From assembly GCA_918298275.1 (NCBI GenBank), contig CAKJZO010000021.1, forward strand, positions 1 to 47,901: a stretch of DNA of 47,901 nt. Reading direction: 5' to 3'. The notes under the pieces were generated by a model. The model was not told where the DNA came from, made no database searches, and saw nothing but the letters and a program-made list of their open reading frames with translations. Every line of letters starts with the position of its first letter. Position 1 is the stretch's first letter. This document shows positions 1-10,374 of this stretch, one piece after another. The position numbers and the translations under genes are program-made. The stretch comes from Spirochaetota bacterium (GTDB taxonomy: Bacteria > Spirochaetota > Spirochaetia > Sphaerochaetales > Sphaerochaetaceae).

Positions 1-156
1 TAATATATATTATTTAGTAAGAAGACTCAATTAGTACGGACAAAAAAATAACGCATAAACATGCATCCGGAACTGTCAAAGAACCCTTGAAAACGCTCAC
101 CTTCCAAGTTAATATTATCTTCACCACCGAACAAAGACGGAAGCCGGAGGATCATC

Positions 157-1566
157 ATGATGGAAGAACTATGGAAAACCACAATATCACAGATAAAGGA
201 TTCGCTGCCCGAAAGCGATTTCTCATCATGGTTCACCCGTCTGGTCTTCGGTGGAGAAGAGGATGGAAAAGTCACCCTCTACGTGCCTTCCGCATTCTTC
301 AAGGACAAATTCGAAGCCTCCTTCAAGGAGCTCATAGAGAACACGATGAGCGAGCTTGGAGGACAAAATTATTCGATAATACTCGAAGTTAAAAAAGATG
401 CTCAGAAGTTACATTCTGATAAAAAATCAGATGAAAAGTCTAAAACTGAGCCATCGTTTTCTCCTTCATCAAGCAGTCAGCCGACAGCTGCAGATCAAAG
501 GAACAAAGCATCGAAGCCATCCGTCGATGACATGATGTTCAATCCTTCATATACCTTTGAATCCTTTGTTCCCGGAGACAACAGCAACTTTGCATACAGT
601 GCTTGCATGGCCATAGCAAAGAACCCCGGATCTGCCTACAATCCCTGTCTTCTGTACGGAGGAGTAGGACTCGGAAAGACCCACCTTATCCAGAGCATAG
701 GAAACTACATAAAGAAGAATACCAAGCAGAAAGTCGTATATGTTACGGCCGAGAATTTCACGAATGAATACATCCAGTCAGTCGGAGAAAAGAAGACTCA
801 GCAGTTCAAGAACAAGTACAGAAAGGTTTCCATACTTCTCATGGATGATATCCAGTTCCTGCAGAAGAAAGCCGAGACCCAGAATGAGCTTTTCAATACT
901 TTCAATGATCTCTATGACACGGGAAGACAGATAGTATTCACCTGTGATAGACCGGTCGAGGAACTCAAGGATATAACCGACAGACTGAGATCAAGGTTTG
1001 AAAGAGGTCTCAATATAGACCTGCTTCCTCCCAACTACGAGACAAGAGTTGCAATTCTGAGAAAGAAATGTCAGGAAAAAGGTGTGATCTTCAGTGATGA
1101 GGTCCTGGATTACATTGCATCCAACATCTCAAGCAATGTAAGAGCTTTGGAATCATGCCTTACAAAGTTGATTGCCTACTGCCAGTTGCTCAACAAGGAC
1201 ATTTCACTTGAGACTGCAAAAGAGCAGCTCAAGCACATCATCAGTTCAAACAACGATACAAGCGGAATCTCGATTGATCTGATAATAAGGGTAGTGGCGA
1301 ATTACTTCAACGTTTCAGTTTCTGACATAAAGGGTAAGAACAAGAACCAGTCTGTAGTACTTCCCAGACAGATTGCAATGTACCTCTGCAGAAAGCTTAC
1401 TGATTACTCAACGACCGAAATCGGTAACGAGTTCGACGGAAAGAATCATACCACGGTCATGTACAATGTCCAGAAGATGGAAGCCCGCCTGAAATCAAGC
1501 GAGAAGGAAATCAACGGAGTAATCGACAAGCTCGAGACACAGATCAAACTCGAATCAAGGAAGTAA
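157..1566 (+). CDS. dnaA: Chromosomal replication initiator protein DnaA
   Basis: Walker A GGVGLGKTHL, Walker B LLMDDIQFL, C-terminal DnaA-box-binding signature GNEFDGKNHTTVMYN; GGAGG upstream of ATG. Confidence 0.99.
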   Translation: MMEELWKTTISQIKDSLPESDFSSWFTRLVFGGEEDGKVTLYVPSAFFKDKFEASFKELIENTMSELGGQNYSIILEVKKDAQKLHSDKKSDEKSKTEPSFSPSSSSQPTAADQRNKASKPSVDDMMFNPSYTFESFVPGDNSNFAYSACMAIAKNPGSAYNPCLLYGGVGLGKTHLIQSIGNYIKKNTKQKVVYVTAENFTNEYIQSVGEKKTQQFKNKYRKVSILLMDDIQFLQKKAETQNELFNTFNDLYDTGRQIVFTCDRPVEELKDITDRLRSRFERGLNIDLLPPNYETRVAILRKKCQEKGVIFSDEVLDYIASNISSNVRALESCLTKLIAYCQLLNKDISLETAKEQLKHIISSNNDTSGISIDLIIRVVANYFNVSVSDIKGKNKNQSVVLPRQIAMYLCRKLTDYSTTEIGNEFDGKNHTTVMYNVQKMEARLKSSEKEINGVIDKLETQIKLESRK

Positions 1567-1776
1567 TCCTGTTCATAAGCTGTGCATACGTCACTGACAG
1601 GTAATATCATTCAACATCTGTTGACAGGTTATGAACAGCTTGTTTGAAGAAAAACAATCATATATAACGCACTGTGGTAAAGAATTGCTATGTTTTGTAC
1701 ATTTTCTGTGCTATTATTATGATGATTAGGTAGATTCTTAATTAATATATAATCAGCTGGAGAGGAGTCTGAAAAA
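1567..1776. promoter_or_regulatory. dnaA-dnaN intergenic region with near-consensus DnaA boxes
   Basis: TGTTCATAA (1570-1578) and TTATGAACA (1629-1637) form an inverted pair; TGTGCATAC (1581-1589). Each is 8/9 to TTATNCACA or its complement; none is perfect. TATAAT at 1748-1753 ahead of dnaN. Confidence 0.4.
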
Positions 1777-2880
1777 ATGAAATTCGTATGTCAGAAGAAC
1801 GCTATACTCAAGGAACTGTCCAACGCACTTGACTTCACATCCCAGAGAAACACAATGGCAGTCTATGCCAACGTATGCCTTGTCCTGGAAGGCAACAACC
1901 TCACTCTCAAGGCAACAGACCAGAAGATGAGCTATGTCTCTGAAATGGCAGTAGAGGGAATAGACAACGGAAGCACGACTGTTGTATGTGACAAATTCCT
2001 GAACATCATAAAGAATCTTCCTGAATCAAATATCGTATTCGAGGATGATGACGACAAGATCAAGATTTCACCGGAAGGAACATCAATTGAATTCAAGCTC
2101 AGGACTATCGAAGCCTCTGCATTCCCGAGTCTTGATTTTGCCGATGAAGAAGGTTATTTCAAGGTTTCCCAGAAAGACTTCACCGACATGATCAACCAGG
2201 TCATCTTCGCAGTCAGCGACGATGAATCCAAATACGCAATGAACGGTGCACTTCTCGAGAAAGACGGAAGCGGACTTGTAATGGTCGGAACCGACGGAAG
2301 AAGACTTTCATACATCAACAGGAAAATCGAAAGCGAGATTCCCGATTTCCCGAAAGCAACCATTCCCAGCAAGTTCCTCAATCTCATCAGGAAGCTTGCA
2401 GTCGGAGAAGGTGATTTTGAGATCAACGTCAGTGCAAATTCAATTTCCCTGAAGTTCGGAAGCTGCACCATATCATCCTCTCTCATCAAGAATGATTTTC
2501 CTGCATACAAGAGAGTCATTCCCGAGCATCAGAGCCGCTTCTGCATTGTCAATATCTCGCTTCTGAGCGATGCCCTCAAGAGAGTTTCACTCATGGTAGA
2601 GAACAAGTACAAGAAGGTAATTCTTGAATTCGACGAGAACAAGCTGACTGTATATTGCAATGAAAGCGACGTAGGTGCCGGAAAGGAAGTCATCGACTGC
2701 AAGTACGAAGGCGAGCCCCAGCGCTGCGCAATGAACTACACATACCTTCTCAGCCCGCTCAAGGTCATGGACGGAGTAGATGCCAGGATCGAGTTCAGCG
2801 AACCAGGCCGCCCCTTCACGGTCAAGGCTGACTCCGAGAGGGATTATTTGCATGTCATCATGCCGATGAACCTCAACTGA
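1777..2880 (+). CDS. dnaN: DNA polymerase III beta clamp
   Basis: 367 aa, position after dnaA, C-terminal YLHVIMPMNLN typical of DnaN; SD GGAGAGGAG. Confidence 0.97.
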   Translation: MKFVCQKNAILKELSNALDFTSQRNTMAVYANVCLVLEGNNLTLKATDQKMSYVSEMAVEGIDNGSTTVVCDKFLNIIKNLPESNIVFEDDDDKIKISPEGTSIEFKLRTIEASAFPSLDFADEEGYFKVSQKDFTDMINQVIFAVSDDESKYAMNGALLEKDGSGLVMVGTDGRRLSYINRKIESEIPDFPKATIPSKFLNLIRKLAVGEGDFEINVSANSISLKFGSCTISSSLIKNDFPAYKRVIPEHQSRFCIVNISLLSDALKRVSLMVENKYKKVILEFDENKLTVYCNESDVGAGKEVIDCKYEGEPQRCAMNYTYLLSPLKVMDGVDARIEFSEPGRPFTVKADSERDYLHVIMPMNLN

Positions 2881-2892
2881 AATTGACGGAAA

Positions 2893-3987
2893 ATGATTAT
2901 AAAGAAGCTGGTTCTGGATGGTTTCCGCAATATCCGGGACCGCGAGATAGATACCTCGGCAAAACAGATAATCCTCACTGGTGAGAACGGTCAGGGAAAG
3001 ACCAATCTTCTTGAAGCCCTGTACATCCTCTGCTACGGAAACTCCTTCAGAACCCAGAACCTGAAGGAAGCCGTCACACACGGAAGAGAGGGATTCAGGC
3101 TATGCTCAGTATTCGAAGACTCCCAGGGTCTGGAAAGGAAAGCCGAGATATCCTTTCAGGAAGGAAAGAAGATCATAAGGCTGGACAATAAGGAAATCAG
3201 GGACAGAAAGGAACTTATATACTGTCTTCCTTGTATCGTGTTCTCACATGACGACATTGAATTCGTACGGGGCGAACCTGAGAACAGGAGAAGATTCTTC
3301 GACCAGACAATGACCATGTATGATCCTGTTTTCTTCGATGACCTCAGGCGATACAAGCTGATTCTCAAGCAGAGAAATGCTGCGATAAAGGATCAGAGAC
3401 TTTCGCTGTTGGATATCTACGACCAGAAGCTGGCTTCATATGGCATCCAGATAATGAAAGCCAGAAAATCCGTCTGTTCATCCTTTTCCTCAATTTTCCC
3501 GGATATTTACAATGCCGTGTCTCTCGAAGACAGGGGAATAGAAATACAGTACCGTCCTTCCTGGGGGGAAGGCGATTCCGTCGAGGAGATAACGGAAAGA
3601 CTGTTCAACCAGAGGGAAACGGACCTGAAGATGAATACCACCACAAGCGGACCGCACAGGGACCGTTTCCTCATCACCGACAGAAACGGACAGTTCATAA
3701 GCACAGCATCCACCGGACAGATGAGGCTGGCCTCACTGGTATTCAGATCGGCCCAGGCTGCATTCTTCAGACAGAAGACAGGCTTATATCCTATTTTCTT
3801 AATAGATGATGTCCTATTGGAATTGGATGCGCAGAAAAGATCACGTTATCTTTCATATCTAGGACATTATAATCAGGCATTTTTCACTTTTCTTCCGGAG
3901 GAGAAGTATTTCGGCTCTTTCTTTGATTTAAATGGTCCCGATACAAAGAAATACAAAGTTGAAGACGGGAGATTTGAAAATGGCTGA
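2893..3987 (+). CDS. recF: DNA replication/repair protein RecF
   Basis: N-terminal Walker A TGENGQGKTNLLEA, C-terminal FLIDDVLLELD; synteny. Confidence 0.97.
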   Translation: MIIKKLVLDGFRNIRDREIDTSAKQIILTGENGQGKTNLLEALYILCYGNSFRTQNLKEAVTHGREGFRLCSVFEDSQGLERKAEISFQEGKKIIRLDNKEIRDRKELIYCLPCIVFSHDDIEFVRGEPENRRRFFDQTMTMYDPVFFDDLRRYKLILKQRNAAIKDQRLSLLDIYDQKLASYGIQIMKARKSVCSSFSSIFPDIYNAVSLEDRGIEIQYRPSWGEGDSVEEITERLFNQRETDLKMNTTTSGPHRDRFLITDRNGQFISTASTGQMRLASLVFRSAQAAFFRQKTGLYPIFLIDDVLLELDAQKRSRYLSYLGHYNQAFFTFLPEEKYFGSFFDLNGPDTKKYKVEDGRFENG

Positions 3988-4336
3988 AAAAAAGAGTGTT
4001 CCAAGGTATAAGAAAGACAACTACAAGCCTCTTGCCAATGAAGATCCGACCTCGAGCGATGTATTCTTCGATCAGGTTCTTGACCGTTTCCACATCGATC
4101 TCGATGATGTCTCAAGCCAGATAGTCGTGCACTGGAAGACCCTTGTGGAACCTGCGGTGGCAGATCATTCGAAGTGCGAGAAAATCAAGGACGGAGTTCT
4201 CTATCTCACATGTGATCACCCGTCCAGAGCTTCGTACATAAGGCTCAACTCCAGGGAGATAATCAAGTCGATACGTTCTGTTTTTCCTGAAATTGAATTG
4301 AAGAAAATAATTACGAGAGTAAAGAACGCCACTTGA
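3980..4336 (+). CDS. DUF721 / DciA-like protein
   Basis: Start reset to the ATG overlapping the recF stop; VVHWKTLVEPAVADHSKCEKIKDGVLYLTCDHPSRASYIRLN is DUF721-like; synteny after recF. Confidence 0.8.
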   Translation: MAEKKSVPRYKKDNYKPLANEDPTSSDVFFDQVLDRFHIDLDDVSSQIVVHWKTLVEPAVADHSKCEKIKDGVLYLTCDHPSRASYIRLNSREIIKSIRSVFPEIELKKIITRVKNAT

Positions 4337-4440
4337 CGAACATTTTCATTAAATCTATACTCAATTGCTCAGGTATGGGTTTGTCCCTATTACTTGATAT
4401 ATAGAAAATCCCGCGTTAAGCGATAAAATGGAGTAAAACC

Positions 4441-4608
4441 ATGAGTTACAAAGGCAAAAGAACCTATCAGCCCAGTAAGATCAAGAGAAACAGGAAGTTT
4501 GGATTCAGAGCTCGCATGGCAACAAAGGGCGGTCGTCTGGTATTGGCAAGAAGAAGAGCAAAAGGCAGACACAGCCTTACAGTCTCTGATGAGAAGAAGC
4601 CTTACTAA
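4441..4608 (+). CDS. rpmH: 50S ribosomal protein L34 (absent from supplied ORF track, <60 aa)
   Basis: Translation [55 protein letters not shown] is canonical L34. Confidence 0.98.
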   Translation: MSYKGKRTYQPSKIKRNRKFGFRARMATKGGRLVLARRRAKGRHSLTVSDEKKPY

Positions 4609-4975
4609 GAACAGAATAATCAGACTTAAAGCAGATATTGACAATGTCTTCAAAGCAGGAAAAAGGTACTCTCTTTCCTGCTTTAAGTTGTTTGTGGCAA
4701 GCAATGATCTTGCATACAGCAGAATCATAGTCATACCTGCAAGACATTACGGAAATTCAGTTCAGAGAAATCTTATCCGCAGACAGATCAAGGAAATCTG
4801 GAGAACGAATCAGGATAAGTTTGCCGAAGGACTGGATTTCGCCGTAATTGTTTACCCGATGCACGACAGAACCCTTTCGTATGAAGAAAAAAAGGCAATG
4901 ATTCTTGAACTCTTCGGAAAAGGCGGCTGCATCAAGCAACAAGACGGTGCATCGGACGACAGAATCAGGAGCTGA
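4589..4975 (+). CDS. rnpA: Ribonuclease P protein component
   Basis: [28 protein letters not shown]...[17 protein letters not shown]; RnpA family motif; start inferred inside ORF 4499, overlapping rpmH. Confidence 0.93.
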   Translation: MRRSLTKNRIIRLKADIDNVFKAGKRYSLSCFKLFVASNDLAYSRIIVIPARHYGNSVQRNLIRRQIKEIWRTNQDKFAEGLDFAVIVYPMHDRTLSYEEKKAMILELFGKGGCIKQQDGASDDRIRS

Positions 4976-4977
4976 TA

Positions 4978-6834
4978 ATGGACAAAAAAACCATTCTGGC
5001 TATTGTCCTCGTCGTGCTGGTCATTACGATCAGCATGATGATACAGACCAATCTGTTCAGCAATCAGGCTGCGGCTGCTCAGACTACAGCTGAGACTCAG
5101 AGCCAGGAAACCGCCGTACAGACTGAACAGAAGGCCGTCGAAGAAGAGAAGAGTACTGCAATTGTCTCTTCCGCTGCCAAGAACACCTCGTCAGAGAAGT
5201 TCATGTTCGAAACGGATCTCTATGAGATTGAATTCGACCCTGTCGGAGCCAGCATCTCCTCTCTTATGCTCAGAGAGCATGCAGATGCCGACGGAGAACG
5301 CGTAGATATCGTCTTCAAGGGTGAAAACGGGCACAATGCCTTCCTCCTCTACTGGGGCGATGACTTCTCCAACCCGGTAATGGACACATTCGCATATACC
5401 GTTGACGGACAGAAGGTGATTTTCACCAATGACTATACCGATTCCAACGGTCATAAGTTCACTGTCGTGAAGACCTATGAGTTCAAGGACGGCGAGTATC
5501 TGTTCGCAGTGACAGTCGACCTTGTCGGAGGTTCGGATTTCAAGGGAATCGGCAACCTGAACGGATATGCCTATACACTTGCCTTCGAGCCTCAGGTAGG
5601 ACCTGCCTTCAAGCAGATGAAGAACAACAACTACGACTACAGGCGTGTCTATATCGACGGATACAACAACAAGGGCAAGCTCAAGAAGAGCATGGTCAAG
5701 TTCTCCAACGGTTCATACTACACGACAGGCCAGCTGCAGTGGCTCAGCGTCACCAGCAAATACTTCACGGTCGTAGGACTTCCCAAGGACAACACACTTG
5801 CATACAAGTATTCCGCACTCCAGACAACAGGCGGAGAGATTGCCCAGACCGACAGTCTGTTCTTCTCGAGGCCCGAGACGTTCGATTCCTCAAGCGATAC
5901 CATCTACTTCTATGCAGGACCTCAGCTGAAGAAGTACCTGAACTCCTACTACAGCGGAATGGACAACGCATGGGGACTCAGAAGCACCAACCTCGATGCC
6001 GCAATGGAAAGCGGATCGATGTTCGGATGGCTTGAGAACATCCTCAAATGGATGCTCACGATGCTCTATAAGGTCATTCCCAACTACGGTGTCGGAATCA
6101 TCCTGCTGACCATCATCATCAAGATCATCCTCTGGCCGCTTTCGAGAAAGAGTGCCGCTTCAACGGCAAAGATGACAGCTCTTCAGCCCAAGATGAAGGA
6201 GCTTCAGACAAAGTACAAGGACAATCCGCAGAAGCTGAACCAGGAGACAGCAGCCCTCTACAAGGAAGAGGGAGTAAGTCCGCTCGGAGGATGTCTCCCG
6301 ATGCTCCTGCAGTTCCCGATCCTGATTGCCATGTACGGACTGCTGAACAAGCACTTCGAGCTTCGCGGCGCACTGTTCATCCCCGGCTGGATTCCGGATC
6401 TTTCGGTACCTGAGACAATCGCAACCCTCGGTTTCAATATCCCGCTTCTCGGAAACGAGATCCACCTGCTGCCGATTCTCTATACAGCCAGCATGATCTT
6501 CTCCATGAAGATTACACAGGGTCAGAACAGTACGGCCGGTCAGGGTAAGGGAATGCAGTTCTTCATGATGTACGGAATGCCGATTCTGTTCTTCTTCATC
6601 CTCTACAGCGCTCCGTCCGGACTGCTTCTCTACTGGATGGCGCAGAACATTCTGTCCATGGGACAGCAGTTCTATACCAACGCCAAGCTGAAGAAGAATC
6701 CGAAGGCCTTTGACAAGAAGGGCGCTTCCGGAGAAAAGGTCCCGGAGGCCGTGAAGAGATATCAGGAAAGGCTGAAGAAGCTTGAGGAAGCAAAGGCTGC
6801 CGCAGCAAAGTCCAATAAGAACAAAAAGAAATAA
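4978..6834 (+). CDS. yidC: Membrane protein insertase YidC
   Basis: Periplasmic domain plus YGVGIILLTIIIKIILWPLSRKSAASTAKM and GGCLPMLLQFPILIAMYGLL; synteny. Confidence 0.98.
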   Translation: MDKKTILAIVLVVLVITISMMIQTNLFSNQAAAAQTTAETQSQETAVQTEQKAVEEEKSTAIVSSAAKNTSSEKFMFETDLYEIEFDPVGASISSLMLREHADADGERVDIVFKGENGHNAFLLYWGDDFSNPVMDTFAYTVDGQKVIFTNDYTDSNGHKFTVVKTYEFKDGEYLFAVTVDLVGGSDFKGIGNLNGYAYTLAFEPQVGPAFKQMKNNNYDYRRVYIDGYNNKGKLKKSMVKFSNGSYYTTGQLQWLSVTSKYFTVVGLPKDNTLAYKYSALQTTGGEIAQTDSLFFSRPETFDSSSDTIYFYAGPQLKKYLNSYYSGMDNAWGLRSTNLDAAMESGSMFGWLENILKWMLTMLYKVIPNYGVGIILLTIIIKIILWPLSRKSAASTAKMTALQPKMKELQTKYKDNPQKLNQETAALYKEEGVSPLGGCLPMLLQFPILIAMYGLLNKHFELRGALFIPGWIPDLSVPETIATLGFNIPLLGNEIHLLPILYTASMIFSMKITQGQNSTAGQGKGMQFFMMYGMPILFFFILYSAPSGLLLYWMAQNILSMGQQFYTNAKLKKNPKAFDKKGASGEKVPEAVKRYQERLKKLEEAKAAAAKSNKNKKK

Positions 6835-6857
6835 GAGCGATAGCTCAGAGGATATAT

Positions 6858-7598
6858 ATGACAAGAGAATTTGAAGGAAAAACCGAGCAGGATGCCATCA
6901 ACCAGGCAATAGAAGCTCTTCATATCGAAAGAGAGGATTTCGATGTCGAGATTATCGACAACGGCAGAAGAGGCCTCTTCAAGAAGGCAAACGTAAAGAT
7001 CCGCGTTCATATCGATTCCATGCAGGATGAGGATAACGACAAGCCTTTCATTCCCGAGGATGAGGAAGAGGAAAAAGCCGGATATGCCGAGGATTCCGAA
7101 GCCGAAGAGGATGAGGACGAGGAGGATCTGGAGCCCAACGAGGAGCTCGAGAGCCAGGTCTGTGCATTCATCGACGAGATGATCGGACATATGGGATACG
7201 AGTCAAAGACCACCGTTTCATCCAGAAAGGGAAAGAAAGTCAACCTCGATATCGCCAGCGAGTTCTCAAACATCATTATCGGACGCAAGGGAAAGAACCT
7301 CGATGCAATCCAGGTTCTGGCCAATGTGTTTTCAGGAAAGATCGACAGCGAGCGCAAGATCATCGTTGATTCCGAAGGCTACAGGATCCGTCATGAAGAG
7401 CAGATCATCAAGGAAGCCTACAGAACTGCCATGCAGGTCAGAAAGTCCGGAAGAAGCCGCCTCCTCGAGCCGATGAATCCGTACGAGAGACGCCTTGTGC
7501 ATACTGCACTCAACGACGTTACCGGCATTGAGACAAAGAGCGAGGGCGAGGGCCTCTACAAGCAGGTCCGCGTCATCTGCAAGCGCAAGAGATATTAA
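6858..7598 (+). CDS. jag: Jag/SpoIIIJ-associated RNA-binding protein (Jag_N + KH + R3H)
   Basis: N-terminal TEQDAINQAIEALHIEREDFDVEII, KH core IIGRKGKNLDAIQVL, R3H-like PYERRLVHTAL; acidic linker. Confidence 0.93.
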   Translation: MTREFEGKTEQDAINQAIEALHIEREDFDVEIIDNGRRGLFKKANVKIRVHIDSMQDEDNDKPFIPEDEEEEKAGYAEDSEAEEDEDEEDLEPNEELESQVCAFIDEMIGHMGYESKTTVSSRKGKKVNLDIASEFSNIIIGRKGKNLDAIQVLANVFSGKIDSERKIIVDSEGYRIRHEEQIIKEAYRTAMQVRKSGRSRLLEPMNPYERRLVHTALNDVTGIETKSEGEGLYKQVRVICKRKRY

Positions 7599-8603
7599 TC
7601 AGATAGAAGAAATTCGTCTTTTCAGGTCGGGAATCTTCTCTTCGGAGAATTGAGCCCCGACCTGTTTTATTATCTGGCCTGCAAGTTCGGAAGCAACGTT
7701 TCCGCTGCGGACAACGTCCATGCCGTTGCAGAGGCCGTAAAGGAAGCCGGCTGCATATGTGTCGCCTGCACCTGTGGTGTCTACCGGAGTTTCCGGTCCC
7801 TGTACCGGTATTTCATATACAGTTCTTCTGTAGCTGATGAAAGAGCCCTTCTTGCCGTTCTTCACTATGGCGGTCTCGCAGAGCTTGCCCATAGTCTTGC
7901 AGCACTCGTAGGGATCGTAGTTGTCGAACAGCATGCGGGCCTCTTCCTTGTTTGCGAAGACGATGTCACAGTGGTTTTCTATCAGCTCCAGGAAGGCATC
8001 GTGGTATCGGCCTACGGCAAAGGGATCGGCAATGTCGAACGAGACCTTCACGTCGTTGCGTGCGGCGATTTCAAGGGCCTTGCGGATGGCTTCCATCTGG
8101 TTCTTTGTGTCCCACATGTAGCCCGTGAAGTGGAAGAAATCGGATCTTGCGACCTCCTCTTCGATGACATCCTCCGGGCAGAAGTCCCGGTTTGCCCCAA
8201 GATAGGTGTTCATGGTACGTTCCGAGTCCGGGGTTATGAGTATGATCGAAGAGCCCGTCACGTTGGCATCTGAGACTGCAAGGTTGTCATGCACGCCCAG
8301 GGCCCTGAGCCTTTCGCGGTAGATCGTGCCGTACTCGTCGGTTCCGATCTTACCTGCAAGGGTCGACTCTATTCCTAGGGCGGAGAGGGTTATCACGGTG
8401 TTCGGACAGCTTCCGCCGCAGGAGAAGGCCGGATGCTTGGTCTTGATGAATTCGGTCAGCTCCAGCCTTTTCTCGAGCGAGATCAGGTTCATGGTGCCCT
8501 TGTAGAGCCCCATGGTCTTGAGTTCCTCGTCCGATACGTTGACTATGACATCTATGAGCGGATTTCCTATTCCGTAGACGATTCCCTTGCTGTTCTTCAT
8601 CAT
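7599..8603 (-). CDS. PfkB-family carbohydrate/adenosine kinase
   Basis: GNPLIDVIVNV...CGGSCPNTV and DTTGAGDTYAAGFLYG PfkB signatures. Confidence 0.92.
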   Translation of the reverse strand: MMKNSKGIVYGIGNPLIDVIVNVSDEELKTMGLYKGTMNLISLEKRLELTEFIKTKHPAFSCGGSCPNTVITLSALGIESTLAGKIGTDEYGTIYRERLRALGVHDNLAVSDANVTGSSIILITPDSERTMNTYLGANRDFCPEDVIEEEVARSDFFHFTGYMWDTKNQMEAIRKALEIAARNDVKVSFDIADPFAVGRYHDAFLELIENHCDIVFANKEEARMLFDNYDPYECCKTMGKLCETAIVKNGKKGSFISYRRTVYEIPVQGPETPVDTTGAGDTYAAGFLYGLCNGMDVVRSGNVASELAGQIIKQVGAQFSEEKIPDLKRRISSI

Positions 8604-8616
8604 CTTCCCCCTGAAC

Positions 8617-10374
8617 TCAAAGGGGCTCCGTAGCCTGGATCAGATAATCCCTGGAACTATCCTCGACCATCGGCAGAAGCATGTCGCGCACCCAGCGGTG
8701 ATATTCGTTGACCATGTCCACTTCCTGATCGGTGAGCATCTCCTTGACTATCAGCTCCCGCTCGTACGGGCAGCAGGTCAGGACCTCGAAGGTATAGAAT
8801 TTGCCGAATTCCGTCTCCATTGCCTCCGTTACGGCAACAAGGTTCTCTATCCTGATGCCGTGTCGGCCTTCCTTGTAGAGACCCGGCTCGTCGCTGAGGA
8901 CCATTCCAGGCTCAAGCGCAACCGGTTCGCCGGTGCCCTGTTTTGAAGAGACTCTCTGCGGTCCTTCGTGCACTGAGAGACGGTGTCCGACTCCGTGGCC
9001 TGTGCCGTGGAAATAATCCATGCCCCTCTGCCAGAGGAACTGGTGGGCAAGGGCATCAAGCTGATGGCCGGTGGTTCCCTTCGGGAAAATCTGCGAGGAA
9101 AGGGCAAGATGGCCCTTGAGGACAAGGGTGTAGTCTTCCTTCTGTTCCTGAGTTGCCTCTCCGAAGAGCAGGGTTCTGGTTATATCGGTCGTTCCGCAGG
9201 TGTACTGTCCGCCCGAATCAAGGACAAGAAGTCCGTTTCCGCAGATCGGGATGTCCGTTTCCTCGGTTGCGCTGTAGTGGACGACCGCTCCGTGGGCTCC
9301 GAATCCTGCTATGGTGCCGAATGAAGGTCCGAGGTATTCCTCTTCCATCTCACGCTCGTCGGAGAGCGCCTTGGCTATGGAAAGCTCCGTGAAGTCGAAC
9401 TCATCGCGCTTTACAAGGGCAAGGAAATTGACAAGCGCAACGCCGTCCAGGATGTGGGCGACCCTCATGCCGTCAAGCTCGGTCTCGTTCTTGACTGCCT
9501 TCATATCGGTGGAGTACTCGCGGCCTTTCGAGATCCTTACTCCCTCGGCCCTGTCCAGAGCATTCTTCATCTTCATGTTTATTCGCTCAGGATTGAGGCG
9601 CACCGTTACGTTCTTCAACGCAGACAGTTCATCCGCAACGGCATCGTAGGGGAGAACTTCATAGCCTTCAGGCCTTGTATTACCAAAGCGTGCAATCGGA
9701 GTAAAGAGCTTCACGCTGTCCGGACCTATCAGCAGATGGGCAAGGAACACGGGGGTATCGCAGATGTCGCTTCCCCTGAGGTTCAATATCCATGCAATAT
9801 CGTCCAGACTGGAAATGAGCTGGTAGTCTTCCTTGTTCTGATGGCCTTTATTGCGAAGATTGGCTATTTTTTGCTGCACACTCATGCCTGTCAGGCTATC
9901 ATCAAGGCTGACAACCGGATTCTCCGGCATTGCAGGACGATCAGTCCAGATTACATCCAGGAGATCATCCGTCGCAACGACATCAAGGCCCTTGCCTTTG
10001 TATCTTTCCATCGCGGCAATCATCAGAGTCTCTGCGGAGATTCCGATCTTCTGCCCGCCGGAGAAGTTCTCCGTCAGGAAATCGATGGGCCTGGTGGCTT
10101 CGGGACCGTCGATCTTTCTCATCTCGAACACGGTTCCCCTGATCTGGTCCGCACACTGGACGAAATATCTGGAATCGACCCAGATGAGTGCCTTGTCCAT
10201 TGTCACGATCACGGTTCCCGCGCTGCCTGAGAAGCCGCTGATCCAGTGTCTGGAAGACCATCTCGGGCATACATATTCGCTCTGATGGGGATCCGTTCCG
10301 TTGATGATCCAGGCAGAGAGACCCGCCTTTGCCATTTCACGCCTTAAGGCATCAACCTTTTCGTTTATTTGCAT
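8617..10374 (-). CDS. pepP: Xaa-Pro aminopeptidase (M24 family, extended ~585 aa form)
   Basis: LVLDSGGQYTCGTTDITRT, FHGTGHGVGHRLSVHEGPQ, metal ligands typical of M24B. Confidence 0.93.
   Translation of the reverse strand: MQINEKVDALRREMAKAGLSAWIINGTDPHQSEYVCPRWSSRHWISGFSGSAGTVIVTMDKALIWVDSRYFVQCADQIRGTVFEMRKIDGPEATRPIDFLTENFSGGQKIGISAETLMIAAMERYKGKGLDVVATDDLLDVIWTDRPAMPENPVVSLDDSLTGMSVQQKIANLRNKGHQNKEDYQLISSLDDIAWILNLRGSDICDTPVFLAHLLIGPDSVKLFTPIARFGNTRPEGYEVLPYDAVADELSALKNVTVRLNPERINMKMKNALDRAEGVRISKGREYSTDMKAVKNETELDGMRVAHILDGVALVNFLALVKRDEFDFTELSIAKALSDEREMEEEYLGPSFGTIAGFGAHGAVVHYSATEETDIPICGNGLLVLDSGGQYTCGTTDITRTLLFGEATQEQKEDYTLVLKGHLALSSQIFPKGTTGHQLDALAHQFLWQRGMDYFHGTGHGVGHRLSVHEGPQRVSSKQGTGEPVALEPGMVLSDEPGLYKEGRHGIRIENLVAVTEAMETEFGKFYTFEVLTCCPYERELIVKEMLTDQEVDMVNEYHRWVRDMLLPMVEDSSRDYLIQATEPL

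Noticed and set aside
4499-4588. N-terminal extension of the supplied rnpA ORF ([13 protein letters not shown]...)
   Set aside because: It is an out-of-frame reading of rpmH; canonical RnpA begins at MRRSLTKN.
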